Shown piece by piece: positions 23,590-36,639 of a stretch of DNA of 64,000 nt. The DNA comes from Delphinus delphis (lineage: Eukaryota; Chordata; Mammalia; Artiodactyla; Delphinidae), in NCBI RefSeq assembly GCF_949987515.2, contig NC_082696.1, positions 36,560,431 to 36,624,430 of the forward strand. Direction: 5' to 3'. The notes beneath the pieces were generated by a model. That model was not told where the DNA came from, ran no database searches, and worked only from the letters and a program-made list of their open reading frames with translations. Every line of letters begins with the position of its first letter. Position 1 is the stretch's first letter. The position numbers were made by a program, and so were the translations under genes.

Positions 23590-24705
23590 ATAGGACAGGA
23601 GACAGAACCATTTCCACACTAGCGCAGACCACTGTCATCTCTGCCCTGGACTGCTGCAGACGCCTCCTAACCCTTTTCCCTGCTTCTCTTCCTGCCACCT
23701 CACCCCTCAAACACAGTTTATTCTCCACACTGAAGCCAGGCTCTTTTCGGAGCATTAATTATCATTTGACAGCTCTACTAAATTTTCCAATGGCTTATTA
23801 TTACAGTTGGAATAAAGTACCAATTCCACAGAGGGGCATCACAGCTGTACGTGATCTGACCCACATCTCCCTCAATAAGCCATCTCCGACCAGGCTCCCT
23901 CCGTTCCCTGTTCTTGAGACACAGCACACCCGTGGGTCTAGCTTTGCAGAGTGATGCTCTGTCCAGCTGCCTGTGGTGCTCTGCTCTGTACTGAGGCCTC
24001 TGTTCCACAGACTCCTGCTCACCATTCAGCTCTCACCTCTTTACCTGTATTTGCATACTGTCCTTCCCAGCCCCTCTCTCTAGCCATGGTGACTTGCACG
24101 CCCTCCCTCTCTATTTCCACAAATGTAATTTTTTTTTTTTTCTTTTTGCGGTACGTGGCCTCTCACCGTTGTGGCCTCTCCGGTTGCGGAGCACAGGCTC
24201 CAGATGTGCAGGCTCAGTGGCCATGGCTCACGGGCTTAGCCGCTCCGCGGCATGTGGGATCTTCCCGGACCAGGGCACGAACCCGTGTCCCCTGCATCGG
24301 CAGACGGACTCTCAACCACTGCACCACCAGGGAAGCCCCACAAATGTAATTTTGAGTGTGTATGTGTGCTTGCTCACCCCACCTCACTTGGAGACACGCC
24401 CCACCCCTAACTCCCTTCTCCTACTCCCCCTGTACATCAACAACCACTTTTTAGATACTAGCCAAGTTCCAGCTTTTTCTACTCCGATAAACACAGCTTT
24501 CTCTTCCCAGAGCCACTTAAGTCAACAATCAGCATCACACAATGTAATTATAAACTTTCCCTAATATTTGCTGGACAGCTTACTTTTCACCTATTGAATT
24601 TCTAAACTCGCTGAGGATGGATCATAGAGTACACTGTCTCTTATCATAGTGATCAGCATAGCTCTAAACAAATATTTTGTGCTCTGTAAATGTTTTTAAG
24701 AGAAT
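23590..24705 (+). mobile_element. L2 LINE 3' fragment, split by a SINE
   Basis: L2 RT-distal landmarks: 'catctctgccctggactgct', 'cctcctaacccttttccctg', 'ccaatggcttattattacag', 'gtacgtgatctgacccacat', 'gctctcacctctttacctgt', and, beyond the SINE, a decayed 3' tail around 24600-24700 ('agcatagctctaaacaaata'). Confidence 0.75.
24133..24337 (-). mobile_element. CHR-type SINE, short form
   Basis: Reversed copy with 'gcggtacgtggcctctcacc', 'gcatgtgggatcttcccgga' and 'cgaacccgtgtcccctgcat'. A perfect 16-bp duplication, ccacaaatgtaatttt, lies at 24117-24132 and 24338-24353, inside the L2 copy. Confidence 0.95.
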
Positions 24706-25686
24706 AAGAATGCTCTAGTTCCCCCTCCCCTTTGATTCCCTTAAACCTACTGAGTACTAGAGAACAGATCTTCTACAGTGTGACTACAGTGAAAGAAAGG
24801 AAAGCCTTGTCCACTTGAAAAGATTTCTCTATATAAAGGTCTCTGCAACTCACTAATTATCTAGTAGAACTTTTTTGGTCGTGTGTTTTTCCAGAAGTGG
24901 TGATGAGATGATTAATAGTAATCCTTCCGTCTTGTCTCAGCTACAGTCTTATGAGCAGAAGCATACACTTTATATGTGACTGTGCAGGGTTAAGGGTAGG
25001 GTTATGGTCCCAGATCAGTGTCCTTAACCAGCCTGTGATGAGACCTCCTGCTTTACCTTGACCCCTGAGCAAACCAACAAGGTTTTGTCCAATCCATCTA
25101 GACTATAACAAGCCAAAAGAATCCAAAAGTTGCAGTGATTTTTTTAACATCTGAATCTTATTGTATTAATGATACAAAACATCTTATCATCACTAATAGA
25201 ATGAATAATAATTGTGAAAGCAATGTGTTAGAACCAGCTTTCTTATTTTTAAAAATCTTTGTTCAGCATTTAGTGACACTGAGTCTCTAAGGTCTATGTT
25301 CAATTTATTTTGATATATTGCTTGAAAAAGCACCACACATAGACACAAGAGAGGCAAAACAAAACAAAACAAAACAAAAAAACCCTGTTGCCTGGGCTTA
25401 CTAAATCATTATACTTATTTTTACATCTCATCTACCAAGTATTCAAAGATTGTTGATGAAATTCAGCTAGTAGATGTACATCTTCCCTAATGTCAATCAA
25501 CTATTCTTGCAGCTGATCATAAAGTGCTATTTTTTAAACAAGTGGGTCAAAACTCTCTGAAGCAATTCATTTGCGTAATTTTCAAGCAAGATTGAAAATT
25601 CTATTTCCAAATTTTGTAAGTTTGTAGTGATTTTTAAAGAGAAAAGTATATCTGGACAAACAGTATTTTTCAGAAATCCTAAAACC

Positions 25687-25687
<1 letters not shown>

Positions 25688-25714
<27 letters not shown>
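25688..25714. repeat. A27 homopolymer
   Basis: An uninterrupted run of 27 A with no SINE or L1 body attached that I can recognise; possibly an orphan poly(A) tail. Confidence 0.9.
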
Positions 25715-25717
<3 letters not shown>

Positions 25718-26002
25718 AGCAAACTCTTGGGAAAAGAATTACTATTGTTTCAAATATTTTCTTTTCAAGCATTCCTCTAAACTCTCCCTTTATCCTAAGG
25801 GTGAAGCCCTCAGTGACTCACAAAGTGACATATTAAAAACTAACAACAGAAAAAAGGTAAGCTCAAGGGACATCTATTTTAGGTTGATTCAAACTAAACC
25901 TGAAATACATGAATTTACCTGAATGACTATACTCAGATTTTTACAAATCAAGATCAGCAAATAATCTTCTTGTAACACACAAATAAACTTGAGACGTTCA
26001 CT

Positions 26003-26024
26003 CACACACACACACACACACACA
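26003..26024. repeat. (CA)11 microsatellite
   Basis: A perfect dinucleotide run of 11 units. Confidence 0.95.
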
Positions 26025-27517
26025 GGGTTTTAACGTAAAGCACCAGCACACTGAACACACAGAGTATTTCTTTTACTTTTAGGAGCCTATTATTTTCAAA
26101 ATGTTTCTTTCACAAACAAACAATCTTGAGGAGGAAAAATGGTAATATAAGAAAAAAAAACACTAAAGTTAATAGTAAGACTAGTTAAAAGCAGGATTAA
26201 ATTAGAACTCTTGGGATTGCACCTATCATTTCCCACCAAGGGCATCTCTAGCAGAAGAATAAAAACCCCCCTACTTTCTACGGAACTAATGAAAGGAACT
26301 CACTTTCCCTACCGAGGTCATATGCTCATACAAACATGGTACACTAAGATCTAGCCATATCCAAGTCATTTCTGATTTGACCCAACAGCTCTACTTAGAC
26401 TTAAACTAATAATAAACTAAACTGTAAACATTAGGAAAAATGGCATTATCAAAGGAAACAAAACACTAGTGAAACACTATGATCAATTGTTTTATTTTAC
26501 CTGCTGTTTTAAATTGTTAAGCAACCAGAGGAAAAAGCTGCGGTGATCTAACTTGCCTCTTACATCTTGGAGATTCAGGAACACTGAATATGTCCAATAA
26601 TCAAGTGAGGAAATAAGGCAAGAATCAACACCACAAAAAGGGAAGTAATTTGCTAGGTAGCCTATAATTAGCCTCTGAATCTTACAGTAGAGAATATCAT
26701 TGAGGCAAACAGCTTAGAAAGATTTAAAACGGGATCAGTCATTCACATGAATGCATAAGCACAGAATTTAGTTACCTCAGCTGGGGGAAAAGAAAAAGAC
26801 CCATCATAAAAGCAATACACCTCCTTTGTTTCAGGGTGCACATATCCTCAACAAGGAAGAGATTTCTGAGCACAACACATTTGGTTCTGGAAACGCAAGG
26901 CTTACCTATTTGAGAGGACGCTAATCAAATGATAAAATCAGCCAAACTGGAATATCATAAACAATAAAAAACCAACAGTGCATCAATTTAACAAAGGTTA
27001 ACTAGGGTGGTTAATTCTTAGGTATCATTAAATATAATATAATTTCTGTATAGAATATCCCTGGACTACAAAAACTATCTGTTACATCAACTCTCTTTAT
27101 TCAGCAAGGTATTCAATCTTTTCAAATAATATTTTAACCTCTAATGAAGCTAAAGTTTTGATATAATGGAAATTACATTATGTAGAATAATTTTAAGTGG
27201 TGTTAATAATTAGAAGCTGACCCTGATCTCAAGATATTTCAGTTACAATGGAATTATCTGAAATATTTAATTTTAAAAGGGAACAACTTTTATGTAAGCT
27301 TTACTTAAAACTAAATGAAGCTTTATTGTTAAATTATTCAAGGATAAAGCATAAAAAAACCCCACAACACCAAAGTAGAAAATCAATATAGTGATATGAA
27401 TAGGAAATATATAATTAAATGATTGAAAAGACATGAAATTTAAAAAAAAAACAAATTAAAATTCAGGCTCAAAACCTTTACTACCTAAATTCACAACATT
27501 CCTGATTTTTGTCTGAA

Positions 27518-28020
27518 GTAGTGTGGTGGATTAAAAATATGGCCCCAAATTCTTTTACATGTTCACAAAAAAAGTTGAGGTCTAAGTCTCTTCCCCTTGA
27601 ATCTAGGCAGCCTATGACTGCTTTGCCCAGGTGATGCTGAGTGACTTCCAAAGTTAAGACAGAAAAGATCACGCAGCTTCCACTTGGCTTACTTGAGACT
27701 CTTGCCCCAGAGGAAGCCAGCCTCCATGTAAGAAGCCCACTTCCCTGAGACTATCTTGCTGTCAAGGCCACATGTAGGCACTTCTGTACACAGCTGCAGC
27801 TGAGTATCCTGACAAAGGCCAGCCAGCATCAGCTGACAGCCAAGTGAGCAAGCTGACATCTGACTACAACTGCATGAGAAGCCCCAAGTGTGAACTGACC
27901 AGCTGAGCCCTTCCCAAATTCCTGACCCACATGCCATGATCAAAAAAAAAAAAAAAATGGTTGTCTTAAGTTCCCAGGTTCCGGAGGAATTTGTTAAGCA
28001 GAAGACATAGTAACCAGAAT
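27518..28020 (+). mobile_element. MLT1-type (ERVL-MaLR) solo LTR
   Basis: MLT1 LTR landmarks in order: 'aatatggccccaaattc', 'ttccccttgaatctaggcag', 'cctatgactgctttgcccag', 'agatcacgcagcttccactt', 'ccatgtaagaagcccacttc', 'cctgagactatcttgctg', 'caaattcctgacccaca' and a 3' end near 'tggttgtcttaagttcccag'. No internal retroviral sequence is attached. The usual AATAAA position is replaced by a poly(A) run (27940-27957). Confidence 0.8.
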
Positions 28021-28194
28021 AGGTTTTATAATTAAAGAAGCATTTCAGTGATAGGTGGGATGCCAGGATAAAGACTCAGGCCATAGCATTCTGTTGCATT
28101 AAAAATTTAAATCTATTGTGAAATAAAATATCAAAAATTCAGCTTCAAAATCCTACCTTATTTTTCCTACCAACCTAAACTTACTATAATTTAC

Positions 28195-28665
28195 AGTCAA
28201 TCATTCACTCAGTCTTTTAACAAATACTTATTGAGCACCTATTCCATTCTGGGCTTCATGCTAAATGCTAGTTATAAAAGCAGCTCAAATAATAGTGGGG
28301 AAGGGGAGATAATTAATCAAACATCAAATAATCACACAAACATATAATTACAAAAGGGGATAAAGATACAATGGCTGCAGAGTAAAAAGGACTCTAAAAG
28401 CATAAACGGCAGGAATGATTCAGTCTGGAGACTCAAGGATGGCTGACATCTGAAAGAAGAGGAAAATTAACAGAGAGAAGGCTACACGCCTGATACACGT
28501 CTGATATAGAGCTGGAGGGACAAAGAGACTGAAGAGAGCAGAGGCCAAACCTCATCATCAGTGTTATGAACTGGAATCTTTTTGTGCAATGGGAAGGTCT
28601 TGTAGGTGTTTAAGCAAGATAATGAAATGTTGAGATTTTCATTTTAAATACCACCTTGGCTATCT
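28195..28665 (-). mobile_element. L2 LINE fragment, reversed
   Basis: It opens with the reversed L2 tail 'aacaaatacttattgagcac' then 'ctattccattctgggcttca'. It continues through the antisense 3' region to 'gggaaggtcttgtaggtgtt' and 'taccaccttggctatctatt'. Confidence 0.75.
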
Positions 28666-28734
28666 ATTCTCATACTCTGTATATTGACAACTAGCATCTG
28701 ATTTATTAATTATTTATAGACTACGTAAGTCCAC

Positions 28735-29935
28735 TACACAAATACTCATTTCATGTGTACAATATGCCAAGAGCTAAGAAATCAATCCAAAAAAATGAAT
28801 AAGATTTCTGCATGCATCAAGCTTTACAGTCTAATGGGAGCATAGAGCAGGAAACAGGTGATTTAAATATAGTGAAATGAGAAGAATCTTATAGTGAGTC
28901 AAAGCGTTGTCACAGAATATAGAAAGGACGCTTAATCCAGATATAGGGGGTCAAGAAGAATTCTCAAAGGAAGAAATGTCTAAGCTAAGACTAGAAGAAT
29001 GAATCAGTGTGAAAGAGGCAAACAGAGGTTGGGGGAGTGTGGGAAAAAAAGTACCCCCCCCCCAAGACAGAACCTAATGTCACTAAACTAAAGGATCATA
29101 ATTAAGAGAGTCATAGAGTGCTCAAGGAACAAAAAGAAGTTTAATATGGCTAAAGGCTTAGGGGGGCACTTGATGAGAAACAAAGTTAAGAGTGGTAAAC
29201 AGGAGTTAGATCACTCAGGCACATGTAAATCATGTTTAGATTCTATTCTACAAGCAACAGCAGACTGAAAGGCAAAGAAGGGGAACGCTAAGACCAGTCG
29301 TGCATTTTATAAGACAATGCTGACTGTAGTGTGAAGGACAGACTGGAAATGGTCAAGATTGGAGCACTAGGACCAAGCAGGAAGCTGTGGCTGGAATCCA
29401 GGAGAGAAATGGTGGAGGCCTCAGCAAATGCCAGTAGAAATGAAGAAAAGTAGAGTTGAGAAAATATAAAAATAATTTCAGGAGGTAGAACTGAAAGAAC
29501 TAGGTGATTAGTTAGATCTGGGGGGTGAGGGAGAGGAAGAATTCAGGGACGATGCCCAAGTTTCTGGCCTGGGTATAACTGATGGAAACACGGAAGCCCA
29601 AAGGAAGGGCAAAGCTTTAGGGGTGTGGGAAGGAAGAGGAGGAAAGGGAGATTTCATCCCGAGAGGTTTAAGGTGGCTGTGGGTAGTACATGCAGGTGGC
29701 AATGTCGAGGAGACAAACAGCTACCTGGTACTGCAGGTGAGAAGAGTCATCCAGGCTAGAGACAAAGATTTGGAAGTCAAGAGCATATAGGTGTTACCTA
29801 AAACCATGGGAGTGGACGACATGACCCCACTACTAGTACACAGTGTGAGGAGAGGAGAGAGAGGGTTTAATATAGGACCATGTAGACACCAACATTAAGA
29901 GATGGTAACATAAGAAAAAGCTCAAACGGAAACAA
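28735..29935 (-). mobile_element. L2 LINE fragment, reversed (second copy)
   Basis: A new reversed tail ('aatactcatttcatgtgtac') starts a second copy. Landmarks include 'ctttacagtctaatgggagc', 'gagtgctcaaggaacaaaaa', 'aagtttctggcctgggtata', 'aggtttaaggtggctgtggg' and 'agatttggaagtcaagagca'. The two adjacent copies probably arose by separate insertions or a local duplication. Confidence 0.8.
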
Positions 29936-30229
29936 AAGGAATGGCCAAGAGAATCAGGAAGAAAACGTCCCGTTTTCTGCCATTAAAACTTAATAGTAAG
30001 TCAAATCATAGCTCCTCTACACTCCTCTTGATTTTCGTACACGACGATGAGGCTGACTTTGGTAGAAATCTTCCTCTGGATCTAAATCTGGGCAAGAGAC
30101 TTCCACTTCCTCAAAACATGTAATTAAGTTTCTTCTTGGACTGGAAGACTTGTGATTCTGTACAATATGGATATAAACTTAAAAGAAAAATGAAATAAAT
30201 ATATATTTAACCTATAAATAAGATAATAA

Positions 30230-30365
30230 ATGCAAAGACTGTAAAAAGACCTTGGGTTTTAGAGCCAAATCCTGAATTGAAATCCCACCTTTGCCATTTC
30301 CTAGCTGTGTGATTTAGGGCGAGTTATTTAATCTCTCTAACCTTGAGTTTCCTCACATAACATTC
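30230..30365 (+). repeat. MIR SINE
   Basis: Clear MIR order: 'cttgggttttagagccaaat', 'cctagctgtgtgatttaggg', 'cgagttatttaatctctcta', 'accttgagtttcctcac'. Confidence 0.85.
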
Positions 30366-30554
30366 TGCTACCTATAGTACAGAAATTGAGCTGTTCCTGT
30401 TTTCTTGAACCCATTCTAATCAGAAAGCCAACCCCACCAGTGCCAATGAAAACAGCACTGTTCACACTTACAAATAATCTCCTTGTTGGGAAATCCAGTG
30501 GTCAATTTTAATCTTTATCCTGCTGAAACTATCGGAAGCATTAGACAAAAATGA

Positions 30555-31850
30555 TTACTCTTTCCTTTTTAAAACATCACCTTTGTTTGGCCTTTGGGTA
30601 ACTACTCTGCCTTGGTTTTCTTCTTGCCTATCTGGCCCTCTCCCTTTCAGACTTTTTGCTGGTTCTTTCATACATCCCAGACTTTATATATCAGCAAACA
30701 CTGGTAGGCCCAGACTCAGTCCTCAATCTTTCCCTATCAACTATCATGCCCCAGGTGACCTCATCTGGTCTCATGGCTTTAAATATCACCTATATGTCAA
30801 AAATATTCAAATTTACATCTTCTGTTAAGATCGCTCTGCTGAATGCCACACACCAACTGCCTATTCAACATCCTTTCATGAATGTCTAAATACCTTTTCA
30901 AACTTAGCATGAACTCCTGATTCTCCTTAAAACTAGTCCTCCTACAGTATTAGTATTCCTCACCTTATTAAATGACAAACCCATTCTTCTAATTGCTTGG
31001 GCTCAAAACCTGAGTCATCCTGGACTCTTTTTTCTCTCATCCCACACCCAATCATCAGCACATTCTGCCAGCTCTATTGTCACAATATATTCAAAATTCC
31101 ACCAGTGCAAACCATATTCACCTCTATCACCCTAGTCTGAACTGTCACACCTCCCCTCTGGCTTACTGCCATCGTCTTCTAACTGGTCTTTTTACTTCCA
31201 TTCTTGACTCCCATAGTATATTGTCCACAGAGAGCCAGAGTACTTTCTCATAAAGGTAAAGTCATATCTGATTAGCTTAAAATCATCTTACAGCTTCCGA
31301 TCTCATTCAGAGGAAACGCAAATTCTCTATGGCCTTAAAGCCCTTTCCGATCAGCTTTTCCCACTCTTCCTGCTGGTTTCTTCTTATCGCTCACCACCTC
31401 ATTCCCTATGCTTCAGCCGCATGGATCTTTTTGCCATTCCTGGAACCCCCCCAAGTATGCTCCTGTCTCTGGAACTTTATACTTGCTGTTCCCTTAGATA
31501 TCCTCATGGTTTGCTCTCTCACGGCCGTCAGAAAGATCTCTGCTCAAAAGTCACCTTGTAAAATAAACCCTCCCTGACAACTCCTAAAAACACTATAAAT
31601 ATATAAAGAAAAACCTCCTCCCCAATATTTCTTATCACCCGTCCCTTGTTTTTCTTTCTCTATAGCCCTTATTATCTCCTAATATACTAAATAATTTACT
31701 TATTTTATTATCAACCTCTCCCCAGCCTAGTATATAAACTCCATGGAGTAAGGGGCTTTATCTGTTACTGTTCTCTGTATCCCCAACACCTCCAACAGCG
31801 TTTCACATGTAATAAGTATTTAATATGTAAGGGAATTAAAATTAAATAAT
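30555..31850 (+). mobile_element. L2 LINE 3' portion including RT end
   Basis: A plus-oriented L2: RT-distal coding remnants, then 'ctggcttactgccatcgtct', 'tcttctaactggtctttt', a 'gccctttccgatcagctttt' block, 'agtcaccttgtaaaataaac', 'tatatactaaataatttact'-like sequence, and the tail 'taataagtatttaatatgta' (31810-31830). Confidence 0.85.
30583..30828 (+). pseudogene. L2 reverse transcriptase C-terminal remnant
   Basis: An 81-codon open stretch includes 'GDLIWSHGFKYHLYVKNIQIYI', split here as GDLIWSHGFKYHLY and NIQIYI, the counterpart of the L2 block that ends in the catalytic YADDSQIYIS. The catalytic Asp-Asp reads Lys-Asn or is lost, so it is inactive. Coding identity is to L2 only, not to any host gene. 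Confidence 0.7.
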
Positions 31851-32479
31851 GAAACGTGTAAAAATGCTTGGAATATAGATGTTCAATTAATGGTTGTTAT
31901 TATTTGTGGAAACTCAAGTGTAATTACCCAAAATTGATAGGGCAAATAGTACTGATAACATTGAAAGAGAATATTATTCTAGGAATTTATTGTCCTGCAG
32001 ACACTGAATTTTTGTTTTAAGACAGAACTTGATTTGGGAAGGTTCATTTCGTTTATCACATAAAACCCTTCTGACACTGAATTTAAACCAAAAAAACCAA
32101 TTCTCTGAAAGTATCATAACTTTCAAGATTTGCCACATTGTCATGAATGATCCAAAACAAACAGCAAAATTATGTTTTCTTTTAAGCAAAGGTAATAAAT
32201 ATTTTGAAAGAAGCAAAGTATTAACTAATATTCTATTTATCACAATTACAAAGAACTCTGAGAAATATGTTTATTAAGAAAAAAGTAATGAGTGGATTTA
32301 TTACTTTGAAATAAACATAATAGGAGAAATAGTAATATGCTTACTAAAAGGTTAACTGGTATTCCAGAATCGGCTTAAGAAAATCCTCCCAGAAAGGAAG
32401 CAGAAGAGGGGAGACCCACAGCTGTCTGAGAACTTAAAGAAAAGCTTACTTATGCTTGGAAGACAAAGCTTGGAAGAAA
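31851..32479. other. Intronic DNA, nothing recognised
   Basis: Two short overlapping open frames on opposite strands (around 31974-32277) have no motif and AT-rich composition. Confidence 0.4.
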
Positions 32480-32600
32480 CACTGCCAACTAGTCTCTAAG
32501 ATGGCTCCTTGGGGGCACTTAATACATTTAAAGATTATCTCATGGTCCTTGCCACACAGGTACTCAATAAATGTTTGTTAAATGCATAAATGGTATATTA
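32480..32600 (+). mobile_element. L2 LINE 3' tail
   Basis: 'ggtactcaataaatgtttgt' followed by 'taaatgcataaatgg' is the L2 3' terminus. Confidence 0.65.
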
Positions 32601-33177
32601 ACAAATGAAAAAGTTAATTATAGGAAATTATGACTCAAGTATCTGTCTACAACCCCATCACAAACTCTTAATGAAAAGCTGGGAGCTGAAGTCCTAACGT
32701 TCTCCTTTTGCCGTCTCTCATATGAGGAGTAAGGAAGAGCCTTCAAGTGTAAACGCTGAGCTCTATCTACTCTAGGAGAAAAAAGAAAAAATCACCACTG
32801 TAAAGGTTTCAGTTGACGCATGAGGTAAGTAGTACTAGTCATGTTATTTGAGATCTTGTAGGCAATGGAGCACAATGCAGCGTTTCTCCACGTGGCGTCG
32901 TCACCTCCAGATGCTGGAAGCGACGGGAAGGAAGACACCCAGGCAGTGCCTGGACCAGGTCCTGCTGGCCCAGAGATGAGCCCCTGATAGGGGATTGATT
33001 CCTCTGTAGAAATAAAGTGCTACTTAAAATCAAATTTTGAAAAGTAAGAGAAAAAAGAAATTATTAAAGAGAAATGAAGAAATTATTAAACGAGATATCA
33101 TTAAAGAGTCAGAAGAGGAAAATAAGTAAGTGCATGAGTCAGGAAGGTATAAAAGCAAATGTTACCACAGCCCCCCA

Positions 33178-33213
<36 letters not shown>

Positions 33214-34924
33214 TCATTCTGTACACACAAAAAAAGCTTACATATGCCTGAATTCTCACTTTTCAAATTCCCAGAGTGATTTAACAGAGTTCAGTCTCTT
33301 TTATTCTTCACATTTTTAAGACTACCAAAATCACACCTGGCATGATAGGATCTGTAAATCACCTGTGTGAAGACGGCTGCATGCAAACTCCATATTGAAC
33401 AGGACAGATTCTAAAACTACCCAGGTTGTTTTAAGGTTTAAAGGGAAAAAGTAGGTTACACTTTTACCCATAAAAGTCTGGATGACTCAGAGTTTAATAA
33501 TAGGATACAGAAGCTTTCATCCCTAGGTCACTGATTCGAGGGTGACTATGGTAGACAGTCATTCTAGGACATTACCATCTAGCAGCTGTTTTGTTCACAA
33601 ACTGCAGAAGTAATGTGTTGCTTGTCTCTATTAATACTCATTTGACAGGTGTATACATTCCAAGTCATGCATCTGCCAATCGCGAGCACTTTGAAGCAGA
33701 GTGATGAAAGCTGCAACAGCCCTTACCTTTAGAAAGCCCTTAGGATGCCCAATTCTCTTCTTTCTTTACGTAAAGGACTAAATATTAATATTTCACATCA
33801 TAACAGATTTTACTGTCTCAAAGCAAAATCATAAAAGAAAGATACCTGTGGAGGATTTTTTGAAATGAGCGCAATATCATTCTATGAAACAAGGAAAGCA
33901 ACAATCTTTCCTCCTAGAAAACGTGGTAAAGGCCAAACCAGCTGAGGTCAGTACTCAGAATGGCCCTGTGACCTGCAGGAGACTGCAGACATCCCTGGGA
34001 CTGTGCGCTCTAAGCCACGGTCATACGCGCACACACAGCTTGCTAGGAAACGTACTTCTAAAATTTATGTACCAAAGATTTATGTACCCAGGCAACACAA
34101 ACCAGTTAAACTCCCACTATCTCCGTCATGGTACTCTACAGCCTTTAAGTAACTCCCCTATGTAAGTGCCAAAGATGATAATGTATCAGTTCAGTCCTTC
34201 ACCATGGCAACTGGAAACTGGATGGTACCTATCGGCCAGTAAAGTCATTCCACTAAGAAGGATTCTCCAACAGCCCCAGTCACAGTGATAACTGAAGAAG
34301 AATTATGTTTTGAAAACCTAAAACTATCATTTTTAAAACACAGTATGGAAGTATTTAAGTCACCACCCTGCTATGTCTGCACTGAAATAATGAAGACACC
34401 TATATCTATCAGCCTTTGCCACATATTCAGTCCACGGCACTAATGGAAATAAGATTTATGATCTAAAAACCTGCATTCCTGTCTTCCAACTTTGTACCTT
34501 CTTTGCAAGAACTCAGCATCTCCTTTTAGAAGAATATTAATTTAACCAGGCAATATTCCAACTCACATTTAGTATGCATTTTTAATGTCTGCATAAAATG
34601 CTTAACAGGGACTCTGCTTTGTTTTCTTAAATGATGTTAAATAATACACTAACTATTTGGCACAGATCCAAAAGATGAAAAAGTCACTAATAACTTTTTA
34701 TTTCAAATATATCATTTTACTTTAAAAGGTCTTAAAAGAGTCTTGCACGTTCAAGCTTGACAGATTTACTTCTGTCAAAACCAAAATGCCTTATAAAATG
34801 AGAAAGAGGGCACTCTCCATGCCCTTTGACCTGGTTCAGTAATGCAACAAAACAGTTGATTTGTTGTCAAACTAGGCCTGCAGTTTGATTTTGTTTTGCT
34901 TTAGAATTGGTGTGTCATTACAGA
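32601..34924. other. Intronic DNA with one (CA)n, nothing else recognised
   Basis: A CpG-bearing patch around 32880-32950 stands out slightly, but no gene or family is named. Confidence 0.4.
33187..33212. repeat. (CA)13 microsatellite
   Basis: An uninterrupted CA run, preceded by the imperfect 'cacata'. Confidence 0.95.
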
Positions 34925-35065
34925 TTATGGTCTGCAATCCCATTTCATTGATGAGGAAATTAAGACACAGAGAGGTTAAGTGATGTGGAAACACAGACTC
35001 TAAGTAGAAGGGACCTAATCATTAACACAGATCAGAATTATAACCACAGGCCTAGTTTTATCCAA
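34925..35065 (-). repeat. MIR SINE
   Basis: 'cccatttcattgatgaggaa', 'attaagacacagagaggtta' and 'agtgatgtggaaacacagac' are a reversed MIR core. Confidence 0.8.
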
Positions 35066-35304
35066 GTGAAAGAAATGTCATTTTTGTATAAGCTGAAAGT
35101 TTGTTTAAAAACTCTTTAATTCTAAGTTTAATAACAAACTTAGCAAACCTATTATTTTTGTCTACTTTAAGTCTTTGTCTTTTGTCTTAAACATCGAGAA
35201 TCTCAGAGTAGAATTCAGCGCTCAAGCAGATCACCTCCTTCTAGCCGTGGTTTCTGGGGGCAGTTTCATCCTCTCTTTGTCGCTCAGCTCTTCATAAACT
35301 CAAT

Positions 35305-35685
35305 AACTAATTAGTTGAGCATCTGTATGTGTCAGACAACATTCTAGGTGCTAAAGCCACAGTAGGGAATAAATCATGTGAAAACTCCTGTCTTCATGGA
35401 AATCAACTGCATAAGTACAAGGCAGAATATTTTTATCACTAGGGAGAAAATAAATAGCTGGAAAGGAGATCTAGAGTGGGGGGTGAGGCTCAACTTTGGG
35501 TGACCACCAAACAGGTGGTCAGTGAAGGTCACACAGGTGACATCTGCATACAGACCTGAGAGGGAGAAGGGGAAGGAGTAAGCAAGGGAATGGGGGGTGG
35601 GGGGGACTCCAGAGGGATAGTCCAGGCTCAAGGAATAACACACACAAAGCCCTGAAGTGGAAGCATGCCTGGCCTGCATGATTCA
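35305..35685 (-). mobile_element. L2 LINE fragment, reversed
   Basis: Reversed L2 tail 'ttgagcatctgtatgtgtca', then 'tgtcttcatggaaatcaact', 'ggtcagtgaaggtcacacag', 'tccaggctcaaggaataaca' and 'caaagccctgaagtggaagc'. It contains a G-rich run (35590-35607). Confidence 0.75.
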
Positions 35686-35689
35686 TCTT

Positions 35690-36639
35690 TTTGTTGTTGT
35701 TTATTATTTCAAATAAAGTGTATTTTTTCTTTATTGAAATTCTGCCAAATACTTCAGAAGAAGGTCAGGAACATACATACAATCCTAAATACTGCCGACA
35801 ACCTTCAGATACTACGTTCCTTCAGAGGAGCTTTTCCCAGTTGTGCATGGCAATGATTCTTCACTCACCTTGCCACCCTCCACTCCCCACCCCCATTCCT
35901 TCTCTTTCTCCACTGGAGATCAAAACACTGACTTCCTAAAACTAACTTATGGTGGCAAAAAAAATTTTGCTTTGGGGAAAGGGCCCACCTTAAAGGAATC
36001 AAACTGCAGAGTACCCCAACCTATAATGACCAGCTCCCTTGAACTTCTAAACCCACTGCATCTGTATCCAGCCCTTAAGAGGAAGTGCTACATGATATTG
36101 TTACTCCGCTTACATCTTATTATATGCTACCTTGCATTGTTCTTGTGTACACATCTTGTATACACACCAGGGGACTTCCTTGGAGCAGGGCCCATACCTT
36201 GGGAATGTCTGAATCCCACCACAGGGCTTTGCACATGGATGGCACCGGTATCTGTTGCGCTGTTTGACAGTGATGTTGTAGAAACTGACACGATGGGCAG
36301 CAGGCTTTCCTCCTTTTTCAAGCATCTGTCTGCCGATAACGCATGAAAGAGACATCATAGTCTCTCACAGGCGTTTGGATAATCTCAGCCATCTTGGCCA
36401 AGTCACTGTTTGTGTAACATTCCATTCTGTCTAAATTCCCCTTTGCGTTTGCCATTGAGCAGGTTACACACTTTCAGTCTAGACACAAGCATGGATTAGC
36501 CACAATACACAGAGCAACTGCACCATGTGAAATCCTCTTCAGTTCGCTTCAGCCAATGTTATTCAACACTATTATGGGAAAGGATACCAACATGAAACTA
36601 CCAGACACAGGGGCTATAAAACCCTGTCCATACAGTCTA
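35690..36639. other. Intronic DNA with an unexplained 167-codon open frame
   Basis: The frame 35843-36346 (plus) is the longest non-repeat open frame on the intron side. It has no motif I know, and its 3' half resembles a decayed L2 tail ('cagggcccataccttgggaa'), so it is not called a gene. Confidence 0.4.

Larger units (their letters stand above)
24706..27515. other. Intronic DNA with simple repeats only
   Basis: No gene or clear interspersed repeat across about 2.8 kb. It holds an (AAAAC)n run (about 25355-25381), A27 and a (CA)n. As the longest repeat-poor part of the intron, it is where an intronic regulatory element could hide, but I see no specific motif. Confidence 0.4.

Noticed and set aside
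25688..25714. A27 run as the tail of a processed pseudogene
   Set aside because: No mRNA-like sequence, polyadenylation signal or target duplication could be recognised upstream.
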